Positions 44,716-54,280 of a stretch of DNA of 56,927 nt are shown here, one piece after another; positions within the stretch are counted from its first letter, which is position 1; each line of letters starts with the position of its first letter. The stretch is taken from positions 1-56,927 of the forward strand of contig JAISUG010000065.1 in NCBI GenBank assembly GCA_031272185.1. Direction: 5' to 3'. The DNA comes from Lachnospiraceae bacterium. GTDB lineage: Bacteria; Bacillota; Clostridia; Lachnospirales; Lachnospiraceae. Position numbers and translations under genes: made by a program. The notes under the pieces were generated by a model. It was given only the letters and a program-made list of their open reading frames with translations, did not search any database and was not told the DNA's origin.

Positions 44716-44848
44716 GATTGTACCCACCGATCATGCTTCGCGGCCGCATCGCCCCACGGTTCTCGTGGGGTAAGAGGACAAGGCCAGCAAAGTGAGGATA
44801 TTTTATAAACAAACCGGGTTCGCAAGGCCGCCGGAGACCGTTTTCCCG

Positions 44849-45461
<613 letters not shown>

Positions 45462-47330
45462 TCAACCCTTGTCCTCGTACCGTATGAGCTTCGTCTGGAA
45501 TGACAGGGGCTTAAACTCCACGCCGCCACCCTCGTAGAACTTCCCGAAAAACTCGATGTACTGGAGGCGGCAGTCATGGACATATGCGGAGAGCAGGCCC
45601 ATGGCCAGGTTGAACACGTGGCCCACCAGGCAGATCAGGATGGCCCCGATGACGCCGAAAACCCCTGCCTTCGCCACCATCCCCGCCAGCAAATTCATGA
45701 CGAAGCCGATGACCGCCGTGGACAGCGCCAGGGCCAAAATCCTGGAATAGGAAAGGATGTCGCTCACGTAGCCGCTGATGCCATACAGGCCCAGGAAACC
45801 GCCGGTGATGCGGCCGAAGACATTGGGCGCGTCCCTGCCCGCCGTGCATAGGATGATGAGCGCGCCCAGGATGGCGATGATGCGCCCCGCGCCGGCCGTC
45901 AGCGGCAAAAACAGCATCCCCAGCCCTGCGATCAGGAGCATCCAGCTCACGTGGTCGAAGATGGCCCCGGGCAGGTCGCCGCCACGGGCTTTCTGGATCG
46001 CCGCCATGACCATGCCCGTGAACAGGTGCGCCACGCCCACCAGCAGGCTGAAGATCAGCACTTCCATGGGCTGGCTCATCAGGTCAAACATCACCGGCCT
46101 CACCAGGGTGACGCTGAAGTAGCTGCCGTACATCACGCCGAAGAAGATGGTGGTGAAGCTCCCCATGAAGAATATGCGCACCAGCCGCCCCAGTTCCCCC
46201 TGGGGGTTTTTAAGCTTCAGGTATGCGAACGTGCCTATGGCCATCACCAGCCCGTAGCCCACGTCCCCCATGAACATCCCCATGATGAGCCAATACCACA
46301 GGGACATGGCGGGGTTGGGGTCCAGCGTCCCCTGGGCGGGGACGGAGAACATGTTGGTGATGCCCTCGAAAGGCGACACGAAGCGGTTGTTTTTCAGTGC
46401 GGTGGGGGCCCTCTCCCCGGCGTCCGGCTCCACCTCGCACAGGTCGAAGGCGTCCGTCACCACACGGAGGGCCCCCCGTACCTTTTCCACCGCGCCCGCC
46501 CGCACCCAGCCGGTGAGGCAGATGGTGGCGGTCGTCTCCGCCGGGACCAGGGCTTCCCGCTGCGCCCTCGCCCGCCGCCCCTCGCAGAGGATCTGCAATG
46601 TCTCGATCCGCGCGGCCACCTCTGCCAGCTGTGCTTTGGCCCCGTCAAGGGATGCGCGGGCCGCGGCTTCTTCTGCGGCGAAGCGCTCCATGGCCTGGGC
46701 CGGCGTCCCGGTGGTCCTGGGTGGCGTGGTATCGGCATACCCGAAAGGCCGGAGCGCTTCCAGAGCTGCGTCCTCCTCCTCTTTGATGGCGGCAAGGAGC
46801 ACCAGCTCGCCCTCGGTGGAGTGGCCGATCACCTGCATGTATGCGCCCGCTTCCCGCGTAGCCTGGGCCGCCCCGTCCACTTGGGCGACGTCCAGGACGC
46901 CCGTCCGAAAGACGGTGGTCTTGGTCTGGGTCAGTTTTTCGATGGGGATGTCCAATGATTTCCAAGGGAGCAGCTGCTCCTGCCATGCGGCTGCCTGGGC
47001 GATCTGTGTCTGGGCCGCCTGCATCTGCCGGGAGAGCTCCTTGGCTGTCTCTTCCAGGGCCGCTGCCTGGGCGTCCTCGGCGGTAAGCTGCAAAAAGCCC
47101 ACCGTCGCATCCGGCGCCAGGAACCCCTTTTTGGGCGCAAAAGACGCCAGGCTGCCCACCAGGTCCTCGGTGTCCCTGGCCAGGGCGCCGGTGCTTTCTG
47201 ACTCCGGTGCAGCGCCCCCCTCCGGCGCAGGCACGGCCATGAACTCGCCGCACCGCTGCAACGCCAGGAGCAGGGCGTCCTTGTCTTGCTTCATGGCATA
47301 TATGGAAATCTTTTTCATGGGGTAGATCAT
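45462..47330 (-). CDS. ntpI: V-type ATPase subunit I (membrane stator, a subunit)
   Basis: This 622-residue protein has a soluble N-terminal half with coiled coils (KQDKDALLLALQRCGEF; LEETAKELSRQMQAAQTQIA) and a C-terminal half with seven to eight membrane helices (from ~350, including MSLWYWLIMGMFMGDVGYGL). It forms the ion half-channels. The start is ATG 47330; an internal ATG at 47318 is possible. Confidence 0.94.
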   Translation of the reverse strand: MIYPMKKISIYAMKQDKDALLLALQRCGEFMAVPAPEGGAAPESESTGALARDTEDLVGSLASFAPKKGFLAPDATVGFLQLTAEDAQAAALEETAKELSRQMQAAQTQIAQAAAWQEQLLPWKSLDIPIEKLTQTKTTVFRTGVLDVAQVDGAAQATREAGAYMQVIGHSTEGELVLLAAIKEEEDAALEALRPFGYADTTPPRTTGTPAQAMERFAAEEAAARASLDGAKAQLAEVAARIETLQILCEGRRARAQREALVPAETTATICLTGWVRAGAVEKVRGALRVVTDAFDLCEVEPDAGERAPTALKNNRFVSPFEGITNMFSVPAQGTLDPNPAMSLWYWLIMGMFMGDVGYGLVMAIGTFAYLKLKNPQGELGRLVRIFFMGSFTTIFFGVMYGSYFSVTLVRPVMFDLMSQPMEVLIFSLLVGVAHLFTGMVMAAIQKARGGDLPGAIFDHVSWMLLIAGLGMLFLPLTAGAGRIIAILGALIILCTAGRDAPNVFGRITGGFLGLYGISGYVSDILSYSRILALALSTAVIGFVMNLLAGMVAKAGVFGVIGAILICLVGHVFNLAMGLLSAYVHDCRLQYIEFFGKFYEGGGVEFKPLSFQTKLIRYEDKG

Positions 47331-47352
47331 AGAGGTTCCGCTTTCTCCAAGT

Positions 47353-47661
47353 CTAACGATTTTCTATCTTATCCACGATAAACGCCGCGGCTTTCGCCAG
47401 GTTCTCCTTGGACAGGGCAGCCTGTATCGCATCCTCTGAGGACCGGGCGGCCATGAATTTCTTCGTTTCTTCCTCGGCGTTCCTCCTTGCGCCCTCCAGG
47501 AGGATCTGCGCTTCCTGCTTTGCCTGCGCCAGGACCTGTTCCGACTCCCGGGCCGCTTCGCCCTCCGCTTCCCGCACCATCTCCCTGGCCTGGGCGAGCG
47601 CCCGCTGCTTCGCCTCCTCGGCCTTTTGCTCCGCCTGCGTGATCGAATCGAGTATAGACAT
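47353..47661 (-). CDS. V-type ATPase G/H-type peripheral stalk subunit (NtpF-like)
   Basis: This is a 102-residue coiled coil rich in Ala, Glu, Lys and Arg (DSITQAEQKAEEAKQRALAQ, REAEGEAARESEQVLAQAK) that pairs with subunit E. It is the first gene of the operon, as in E. hirae ntpFIKECGABD. ATG 47661 is used; a frame reaching 47742 would start inside the promoter region. Confidence 0.88.
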   Translation of the reverse strand: MSILDSITQAEQKAEEAKQRALAQAREMVREAEGEAARESEQVLAQAKQEAQILLEGARRNAEEETKKFMAARSSEDAIQAALSKENLAKAAAFIVDKIENR

Positions 47662-47771
47662 ATCCAACCGCCTTTTCCAATATGTGCCATATGTGCGCTT
47701 GACGACTAAAGAGTTTGTACCTATGGTGGGCTGTGACACCAAAGTCGCAAGTCTAAAACGTTATTTTTGCA

Positions 47772-47800
47772 ATCCTAGCATGATTTGTCGATATTTGCAA
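47772..47800 (-). promoter_or_regulatory. V-ATPase operon promoter
   Basis: On the minus strand TTGCAA (47800-47795) and TAGGAT (47777-47772) are 17 bp apart. The leader to the first gene is about 100 nt. Confidence 0.65.
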
Positions 47801-47910
47801 TATGGCATGTGACATTAATAATATTGTAATATTTTCCGGCTGGAAGCGTAAGAAAAATGTAATGCGCAGGGGAATCGGGTGGGTACCCGGTTGTGCAGAA
47901 ACGGTCAGCG

Positions 47911-47927
47911 ATGTTATACGAGAACAT
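47911..47927. promoter_or_regulatory. LysR-box-like palindrome
   Basis: ATGTTATACGAGAACAT has 5-bp arms (ATGTT/AACAT), ends with the T-N11-A spacing typical of LysR sites, and lies just upstream of the LysR gene's -35 box. Confidence 0.5.
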
Positions 47928-47938
47928 ATTTTCGGAAA

Positions 47939-47967
47939 TTGCCAAGGAGGCACATGGGTGGTATAAT
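47939..47967 (+). promoter_or_regulatory. LysR gene promoter
   Basis: TTGCCA at 47939-47944 and TATAAT at 47962-47967 are 17 bp apart. The leader is about 100 nt and GC-rich. Confidence 0.7.
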
Positions 47968-48074
47968 CAAGTGATGGGGGAACTGTAACGTAGAGAGCCT
48001 TGTGCGGCGGGTCTTTGGCGGTGGGCCCTGGGCGGCGGGGCAACGGCCTGAGGGTGATTGTGGGGGGGGTATGT

Positions 48075-48986
48075 ATGGATCTGTACCAGTTGAAAGTGTT
48101 TGCCTTGGCGGCCGAATACCAGAGTTTTTCCAAAGTGGCGGATGTGCTTTTCATTTCTGCGCCGTCCATCTCCAAGTACATCGCCCAGCTTGAAGCGGAA
48201 GTCAGCCAGAAGCTGTTCGTCAGGGACGGGCGCAGGGTGTGGCTGACGGAGTTCGGCAAGACCTATCTGAACTACGTCAATGAAATCCTGGCCGCGGAGG
48301 AGCGGGCCAACAGTTACCGCAGCACGCTTAAGTCGGATGCAGATATCCGGTATATCGGGATCGTTTCCCACATGGAAGTCGCGCCGGCCGATTTTTATAC
48401 CGACATCCTGTCCGCCAAGATGGATTTTGAAAAGGGCCGCCCGGATGTCGAAGTGAAGGCGGTGTTCCATGGGTTTGAGGACCTGCGCCTGAATTTCAAC
48501 AAAGGCGGCATAGACGTCGCGCTGGTGTCCATCAAGAACACCGAAGTGCCCGCAACCTTGCCGGATGGGATGAAATGGCGCAAGCTCAAGCATTTCTCGT
48601 ATTCCCTCGCGATGTGCGGGAAAAACGTGCATTTGGGTACATTGGAGGAGGCTCTGGGGCAGATAAAGGCACTGGCCTTCGTGGACATGCCCGCGCCCAA
48701 GCGTCTGGCAAGGGCGTTTATAGACAAATACCATGTGGCCGCCCAACTCATCCCGGTGGGGCACTGGGGGGAGGGGCTGCTGCGCATGGCGTCGGGCGAA
48801 TGCGCCACTTTTTTGACCAAGAACCTGGAACCCACCGCATTGGTGTGCGGCACGCGCCTGTTCACGCTGCCCGACAGGGAGTTCTCCAACGGCCTATATG
48901 CCCTGTGGAGGGAGGAGAACGCAAAGACCCACATCCCGGAACTGGTAGGGTGCCTGGGGCGGCGGTTCGCGGCGCAGGGGGGATGA
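48075..48986 (+). CDS. LysR-family transcriptional regulator
   Basis: This 303-residue protein has the N-terminal LysR helix-turn-helix (MDLYQLKVFALAAEYQSFSK, FISAPSISKYIAQLEAEVSQ, LFVRDGRRVWLTEFG) and a periplasmic-binding-type effector domain (~90-295). Its target is unknown; the nearest candidates are the MFS, GntP-type and flavin oxidoreductase genes that run toward it. ATG 48075 follows a G-rich ribosome site. Confidence 0.88.
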   Translation: MDLYQLKVFALAAEYQSFSKVADVLFISAPSISKYIAQLEAEVSQKLFVRDGRRVWLTEFGKTYLNYVNEILAAEERANSYRSTLKSDADIRYIGIVSHMEVAPADFYTDILSAKMDFEKGRPDVEVKAVFHGFEDLRLNFNKGGIDVALVSIKNTEVPATLPDGMKWRKLKHFSYSLAMCGKNVHLGTLEEALGQIKALAFVDMPAPKRLARAFIDKYHVAAQLIPVGHWGEGLLRMASGECATFLTKNLEPTALVCGTRLFTLPDREFSNGLYALWREENAKTHIPELVGCLGRRFAAQGG

Positions 48987-49153
48987 ACCCCCGGCCTATC
49001 ACCTGCCGCGCACCTGCGGGTGGCTTACCCTCCGGGGCCCGTGCGGTGCATAGCGTGAGCGCCGGCTGTGGAATGTGCCGGCCGGCAATCGCCTAAATCT
49101 TCTTGCGCAGGGAAAAGGAATATACTGGCGCAAACATCAGGGTGCAGGAAAGG
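48987..49153. other. Convergent spacer after the LysR gene
   Basis: 167 bases without a gene. CTTGCGCAGGGAAAAG occurs at about 49101 and again at 49163, the second copy inside the 3' end of the MFS gene, so this is one more gene-end duplication (period about 61 bp). Confidence 0.5.
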
Positions 49154-50518
49154 TTAGGGCCTCTTGCGCAGGGAAAAGATGGCCGCGCACGAGGCGACGG
49201 ACATCCACGCCGCAGCCAGGGAAAAGCATATATGGTAAGGGAATGCGTCAATGGCCACCCCCCATATTAGGCCCCCGAGGCCGTTGCCGATGTCGGCGGA
49301 GATGAAGTATGTGGCGGACGCCACCCCCCGCCTTTCAGGCTGTGCGTTCATGACCGCAAGGCGGTTGAGCGCCGGGCTGATGAGGCCGCTTGCGGCCCCG
49401 AACATCGCGCCGCTAAGGATGAAGGGCGTGGCGCCGGCCGAGAGTGCGAGCAGGAGGTAGGATGCCAGGCCCAGCAGGCCGCCGGATGCGACCACGGGCC
49501 AAACACGGCCCCGGTCGGTGTACCTGCCGGCGCCCACCCGGGCGACCACCTGGCACAGGGAAGATGCGATGAAATAGCTCCCGGGGTTCGGTATGCGGGC
49601 GGAAATGGCGTAAAGTGTCATGAAAACATGGGTGATGGAAAAGCCGGTGGCGAACATCGTGTACAGCACCGCGGGTTTCAGCGCATCCCGCTCCAAGAGG
49701 TTCCAGGGGAAAGCGCTTTGGCCCCCGGCCTGTGCGCCGGCTGCGGGGGCATGGGGAGCCGACGCATGTCCGGACAAGGCTGCGGTAGTGGGTTTTGCCG
49801 TGATTTGGGAGCTGGTTGCGGTAGTGTGTCCCGGATGGGTTTGGGGTCCGGTTGCGGAAACGGGTTCCGGGGTTTGGGGCCCACCTACGGTAACGGGATT
49901 GGCCGTGGTTTGGTGGCCGGTTTCGTCGGATGGGGCGTCCGTCTGCCGGGTTTCGGGGCGTAGGCGCATGCCACCAAACAAGAGGGGGAGCATGCCCGCA
50001 GCGCTGACCAGCGCGCTGCCGGCGAAGACCGCACCGAAATCAAAACGGCTGACTATGGCCAGCGCCGCGGTCGGGGCGATGCTGGCCGCCAGTGTGGAAG
50101 CGAGGGCGGACAGGCCGATGCCTTCCCCCAGGCGTGCTTTTGGCAGCACGTCGACGAGGGCCGCTGATGCGCCCACGGTCATCATGGCATAGCCGACGCC
50201 CTGCATGCCCCGCAGGAGCATCAGGGGCCAAAGGCTGTCAAACAGGTGGTATGATGCGGTGCAGGCGACCAAGGCCACGCCACCGAAAATGATGACGGGG
50301 CGCCTGCCGAAACGGTCGGCCAAGTGCCCGCCGCCCAGACGGGCGGCGCAGGCACTGAGTGTGAAGCAGGTGTTCAAAAGGCCGCTGAACCCGGCCGCCC
50401 CGCCTATGCTCCCCACATATACCGGCACGATGGCATTGAGGCAGTAAAGGCTGAACCCTGCCGCAAAAAGGCAGAAAAACAGTATGACGAAAGGTGCGGA
50501 CAGCAGTCTGGGCTTCAT
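49154..50518 (-). CDS. MFS transporter with an ~85-residue central loop insertion
   Basis: This 454-residue permease has twelve helices. The loop 2-3 motif GGHLADRFGRRPVIIF is present. The cytoplasmic loop between helices 6 and 7 (~186-272) is expanded and rich in Thr, Pro, Ala, Gly and His (TGPQTHPGHTTATSSQITAK). The usual length is about 390-400 residues. It starts 7 bases after the GntP-type gene, so they are co-transcribed. The substrate is unknown. Confidence 0.87.
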   Translation of the reverse strand: MKPRLLSAPFVILFFCLFAAGFSLYCLNAIVPVYVGSIGGAAGFSGLLNTCFTLSACAARLGGGHLADRFGRRPVIIFGGVALVACTASYHLFDSLWPLMLLRGMQGVGYAMMTVGASAALVDVLPKARLGEGIGLSALASTLAASIAPTAALAIVSRFDFGAVFAGSALVSAAGMLPLLFGGMRLRPETRQTDAPSDETGHQTTANPVTVGGPQTPEPVSATGPQTHPGHTTATSSQITAKPTTAALSGHASAPHAPAAGAQAGGQSAFPWNLLERDALKPAVLYTMFATGFSITHVFMTLYAISARIPNPGSYFIASSLCQVVARVGAGRYTDRGRVWPVVASGGLLGLASYLLLALSAGATPFILSGAMFGAASGLISPALNRLAVMNAQPERRGVASATYFISADIGNGLGGLIWGVAIDAFPYHICFSLAAAWMSVASCAAIFSLRKRP

Positions 50519-50525
50519 GGACCTG

Positions 50526-51854
50526 TCACCCGATCAGCGTGGACATGACTGTCGTCACGGCGGTCACGATCAGGGGGATGACAATGGCGCACCCGATGAT
50601 GTCCACATAGACTTCTTTGTGGGTGAGCCCGAGGAAATTCATCGTGGCGTTGAGGTTCCCATTGTGCGGCATGGAGTCGAACGTGGTCGCGGATATCAGG
50701 GAGAGGCGGTGGACCAGGCCCGGGGCCGCCCCCATCTGTATGGCGTTGAGCCCGACGGTCTTGGCGGTCATGGAGATGCCGGCCATGGGGTCGGCGCTTA
50801 TGAACGCGAACAATGCGGTCGCCACCACCACGAGGATGTAGGGGTTCATCTTGAGGCCGCTCACCTTGTCCATGAGCACGCCATAGGCCGCCGTGTTGGT
50901 GACTATGGTGGCATAGCCTACCACGACGCAGGTCTGCACCAGGGGGACGACCGCGGTCAAGGCTGATTTATTGATGACCGTCAGTTTCTCTTTCAGGCGG
51001 TTCCAGTTGAGCAGGCTGCACAGCACGATGCCGCAAAGCTGGGCCATGGTACATGCGGGGTAGGATTTTATCTTGAGCCCCAGCTGGAAAACCATGGTAA
51101 GGGCCACCACCAGGAGCATGGGGGCGATGGAAATGGCGAAACCGGGCAGTTCGTCCAGCTTGCGCTGTGCCATCTCGCTGGCGCCCAGCTGTTTTTCGAT
51201 GTCGGTCTCCGTGTAGCCGATGCCTTTCTTGCGGTACTTGTTGATGACCCAGTTGATATAGAAGACATTGAGGATGAGGCCCAGCACGCAGGCGACGATC
51301 CCGATGCTAGTCCCGGCGTAGGTGTTGGTGCCGAAAGCGGCTGCGAGGATCAGGTTGGTGTTGCCGGTGGAACCGGGCAGGTAGTAAGTGGACAGGTACC
51401 CCGCGCCCACGATGGCGACACAGGCGACCTGCCGGGGCATGTTGGAGGCCTTCATGAGCGAGAAAGCGAGGATGGCCCCCAGGAACACGAAAGATCCCAC
51501 GCCCACATAGGAGAGGCACATCACGAAGATGATGAGGGAATATGGCCCGAATTTGGGGCCGAACCGGTTTATCAGGGTACGCCCGATGCGCTCCGAGGCG
51601 CCCGCGGCGGTCATGAAACCGCCGAATATCGAACCGGTGATGAAAGTGAAGCACAGCCCGCCGGCCATGCCGCCCATGCCGCCGGCGAAGTACTCCCAGA
51701 TGCCTTTGGTGATGCCCCCCTCGACTGTCAAGGAGACCAGGATGGAGAGGATGATGGCTACGGGGATCGGGCCGAACCCCTTGAAACACAGTATGAAGAA
51801 CAATATCAGGGAGATCAGGACGACGATCCCGGAAACTGCGACGCTTGTCATCAT
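50526..51854 (-). CDS. GntP-family-like permease
   Basis: This 442-residue membrane protein has about 12 helices. Features such as ILFFILCFKGFGPIPVAII and the C-terminal SATTFDSMPHNGNLNATMNF (a reentrant-loop type motif) suit the GntP/ion-transporter group that imports gluconate and other organic acids with H+. The first of two adjacent ATG codons (51854) follows AGGAGGT. It lies between the flavin oxidoreductase and the MFS gene, so its substrate may be that of the oxidoreductase. Confidence 0.8.
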   Translation of the reverse strand: MMTSVAVSGIVVLISLILFFILCFKGFGPIPVAIILSILVSLTVEGGITKGIWEYFAGGMGGMAGGLCFTFITGSIFGGFMTAAGASERIGRTLINRFGPKFGPYSLIIFVMCLSYVGVGSFVFLGAILAFSLMKASNMPRQVACVAIVGAGYLSTYYLPGSTGNTNLILAAAFGTNTYAGTSIGIVACVLGLILNVFYINWVINKYRKKGIGYTETDIEKQLGASEMAQRKLDELPGFAISIAPMLLVVALTMVFQLGLKIKSYPACTMAQLCGIVLCSLLNWNRLKEKLTVINKSALTAVVPLVQTCVVVGYATIVTNTAAYGVLMDKVSGLKMNPYILVVVATALFAFISADPMAGISMTAKTVGLNAIQMGAAPGLVHRLSLISATTFDSMPHNGNLNATMNFLGLTHKEVYVDIIGCAIVIPLIVTAVTTVMSTLIG

Positions 51855-51883
51855 AGGTAACCTCCTGCTTTTTTTGTGGCGGG

Positions 51884-51982
51884 GCGGTGCCCGCATGTGG
51901 TTGCATGGCGCACGGGCGCCCCATGGGCGGTGCCCGCATGTGGTTGCATGGCGCGTGGGTGTCCCATGGGCGGTGCCCGCAT
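51884..51982. repeat. 43-bp tandem repeat at the 3' end of the flavin oxidoreductase gene
   Basis: GCGGTGCCCGCAT starts at 51884, 51927 and 51970, exactly 43 bp apart. The last, partial unit touches the stop codon (TTA 51982-51984, minus strand) of the gene at 51982-53943. Confidence 0.9.
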
Positions 51983-53943
51983 TAGATTTGCTGCGCGGCC
52001 AGGTAGGCGCTCCTCAGCGCCTTTTGGACGTTTGAAGCTTTTTGGCAGTCGCCTACCATGTAGAAATGAGGGGCGACCCCGGCATACTTGAGGGCCGCCT
52101 CCGTCAACGCCCTCGTGCCTGTAGCCAGGATGACCGTGTCCGCAGGTATGGCGTGCGCTTCACCGCCTGCATCCGTGTAGAGGATGCCATCGGGGGTGAT
52201 TTCGCTCACGGTGGCTTGGCAAATGCCGGCAAAACGGGGGTTCTTTTCCCACTCGTCCCGGAACATTTTGTAGTAATGTACCGGCGTCGAATCCTCGGCT
52301 AGCTGGCCCCGCATCTCCAGCACTGTCACGGACCTGCCGAGGCTGGCCAGGTAAAGTCCTGTTTCCACGCCGATCTCGCCGCCGCCCACTATGGCCACCC
52401 GCTTCCCGATCTCTCCGACCCGGGCATAGGCGCTGTGGGCGTCCATAACATGGGGCAGCCCGGCGCCTTTGATGGGCGCTGGGGCGGGGGTCCCGCCAAC
52501 GGCCGCGATGAGCGCGTCGTAACCCAGGCCGTCCAGCTCCCCGGGCGTAGGTTCCCGGCCCGTCACGACTTCGATCCCGCTTTTCCCCACCTGCCTTTCG
52601 AAGTACAGGCGCAGGTCCTGGAGGGGCCATTTGAAATCCACGTTTTTGGTGATGAGCAACTGCCCGCCCAACCGTTGCTGTTTTTCGTACAATGTGACGG
52701 CGTGCCCGCGCCCTGCCGCCACCAGGGCGGCTTCCATGCCGGCGGGGCCGCCACCGATCACGGCGACTTTCTTGGGCTTCCCCACGGGGGCGATGAGCCG
52801 GTCGGATACTCCCTCCAGGCCCACGAGGGGGTTCACGGAGCAGACGGAGATCCATGGGTCGGCCATGGAAGAACGGTGGCATTTGTTGCAGCGCAGGCAT
52901 GGGACCAGGTCCTCGCCTCTGCCCTCCCTGACCAGTTCCCCATAGTCATAGTTGGAGATGAAGGCGCGCGCCATGCCCAGCAGATCCGCTTTGCCTTCCG
53001 CCAGGATCGCCTCGCAGGTCTGGGGCCTGAAGTTCCCGCCGATGGTCATGATCGCCACGCCGGGGGAGGATTTCTTGATCGCCTCGGCCATGTAGAGCCA
53101 GGGCGTCTCCGGGTGGAACTGAGTGGGGTGGGACTCGTCGATGTAGGGCCCTTTCACCTGAAGAATGTCAAATGCCCCCTCGGCCATGTGGGCGAATGCG
53201 GACATGTCGTCGAGGGTGTTCCCGCCCGGCAGGTCGGCAGGGTCGTGGCCGCTGATGGAGCCTTCCACTATGAAGCCCTTCCCGCAGCGGTCCTTGATCA
53301 TGCGGGCCAGCAGTATCGGGAATTTCGCCCTGGTTTCCATGGCCTCCCCGGAAAACCCGTCTTTGCGGTGGTTCGTGAGGGGGGAGAGCATCCTGGCGAG
53401 GAAAGTGTGGCGGTAGGCCATGTGGAGCCATGCGCCGTCGAAACCGCAGTCGCGTTTGAGCACATACATCATCTCGACGAATTGCTCCGCCGCCCTCATG
53501 ATGACATCCATGGGGGCCTCTTCGCAGTCGTACCTGGGGAACGACCCGTCGCCCACCACGAAGGGGGTGGCGATGCCGGCGCTGACGTCGTATTTCATGT
53601 CGATGAATTGGTTAAGGTCGGTCCTGGCCAGCACGTGGGAGCCGTAGGCGTGGATGGCTTCGGAAAGGAGCCCGAGGTAGTGGTGGTTGTGCCCGTCGCT
53701 TAGGTCGTAGGTGCGGTCGTGCCCGTTGTTGTACTTTTTCTTTGCGGCCAGCCCGGAGATGCACACGATCCCGGCCCCGCCTTGCGCCCGTTTGGCATAG
53801 TGCAGGATCGTCGCCTCATTGGGGAAAGGTTCCGGGCCTTGCAGGAAATGCATCCCGCTGGGCGCGGACTCCAGATGGGACTTGAGGACCACGCCGTTGG
53901 GGAGTGTGTATGGCTGCAGCATCAAAGGGATTTTCATTTTCAT
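51982..53943 (-). CDS. Old-Yellow-Enzyme-type FMN/Fe-S/FAD oxidoreductase
   Basis: This 653-residue protein combines an N-terminal FMN TIM barrel, a 4Fe-4S cluster (CLRCNKC...VCSVNP) and a C-terminal FAD/NAD(P) part with two dinucleotide folds (VAVIGGGPAGMEAALVAA; VAIVGGGEIGVETGLYLA). This is the layout of 2,4-dienoyl-CoA reductase, trimethylamine dehydrogenase and BaiCD/BaiH-type bile-acid reductases. In most relatives the active-site stretch reads HGAHGYLxxQFLSP; here it is HMAYRHTFLARMLSP, so the usual second His is absent. Substrate therefore cannot be assigned. ATG 53943 follows GGAGGG. The GntP-type and MFS genes follow on the same strand. Confidence 0.88.
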   Translation of the reverse strand: MKMKIPLMLQPYTLPNGVVLKSHLESAPSGMHFLQGPEPFPNEATILHYAKRAQGGAGIVCISGLAAKKKYNNGHDRTYDLSDGHNHHYLGLLSEAIHAYGSHVLARTDLNQFIDMKYDVSAGIATPFVVGDGSFPRYDCEEAPMDVIMRAAEQFVEMMYVLKRDCGFDGAWLHMAYRHTFLARMLSPLTNHRKDGFSGEAMETRAKFPILLARMIKDRCGKGFIVEGSISGHDPADLPGGNTLDDMSAFAHMAEGAFDILQVKGPYIDESHPTQFHPETPWLYMAEAIKKSSPGVAIMTIGGNFRPQTCEAILAEGKADLLGMARAFISNYDYGELVREGRGEDLVPCLRCNKCHRSSMADPWISVCSVNPLVGLEGVSDRLIAPVGKPKKVAVIGGGPAGMEAALVAAGRGHAVTLYEKQQRLGGQLLITKNVDFKWPLQDLRLYFERQVGKSGIEVVTGREPTPGELDGLGYDALIAAVGGTPAPAPIKGAGLPHVMDAHSAYARVGEIGKRVAIVGGGEIGVETGLYLASLGRSVTVLEMRGQLAEDSTPVHYYKMFRDEWEKNPRFAGICQATVSEITPDGILYTDAGGEAHAIPADTVILATGTRALTEAALKYAGVAPHFYMVGDCQKASNVQKALRSAYLAAQQI

Positions 53944-54063
53944 AGCCCCGCCCTCCAAGAATGGTTTCATGCGCATGGCGCTGCCCCGCCCGGTGCGCGC
54001 GCGTACACCTGGGGGCTTTATGCCGGGTGCGGAGTACACATGGAAAGCCCCGCACACCCCTTG

Positions 54064-54092
54064 ATTATAAGGGGGGCACAGGGTGAAGTAAA
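54064..54092 (-). promoter_or_regulatory. Flavin oxidoreductase operon promoter
   Basis: On the minus strand TTTACT (54092-54087) and TATAAT (54069-54064) are 17 bp apart; the leader is about 110 nt. Confidence 0.65.
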
Positions 54093-54245
54093 TTATCGTT
54101 TTTTCATGTTCGCTTTACGCTTTGGAAAGGGTGGAAGAATTGTCAGAATTAAATGCGAAAAATACACAATTCATGAAATTCGAATGGGAGTGCGGGGCGA
54201 AAACTAAAAAATCGATGAAAAAATGATTAAAATGCAAAAAAGGTG

Positions 54246-54273
54246 TTGACAAAAATTGGTTTTGTGCTATAAT
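54246..54273 (+). promoter_or_regulatory. Near-consensus promoter with no gene behind it
   Basis: TTGACA at 54246-54251 and TATAAT at 54268-54273 match the sigma-A consensus with a 16-bp spacer, in AT-rich surroundings. The first clear gene downstream starts 940 bases later and has its own promoter. Confidence 0.75.
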
Positions 54274-54280
54274 GGGCGCA

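Larger units (their letters stand above)
47662..48074. other. Divergent region between the V-ATPase operon and the LysR gene
   Basis: No gene is seen. It holds the V-ATPase promoter (47772-47800), the LysR promoter (47939-47967) and a LysR-box-like palindrome. At 47701-47750, GACGACTAAAG...GACACCAAAGTCG resembles parts of dispersed family 1 (CGACTAAA and CCAAAGTCG), so it may be a decayed copy. Confidence 0.5.

Noticed and set aside
51982..53943. Assignment as BaiCD/BaiH bile-acid reductase
   Set aside because: Domain layout fits, but no other bai genes are near and the active-site motif differs; substrate left open.
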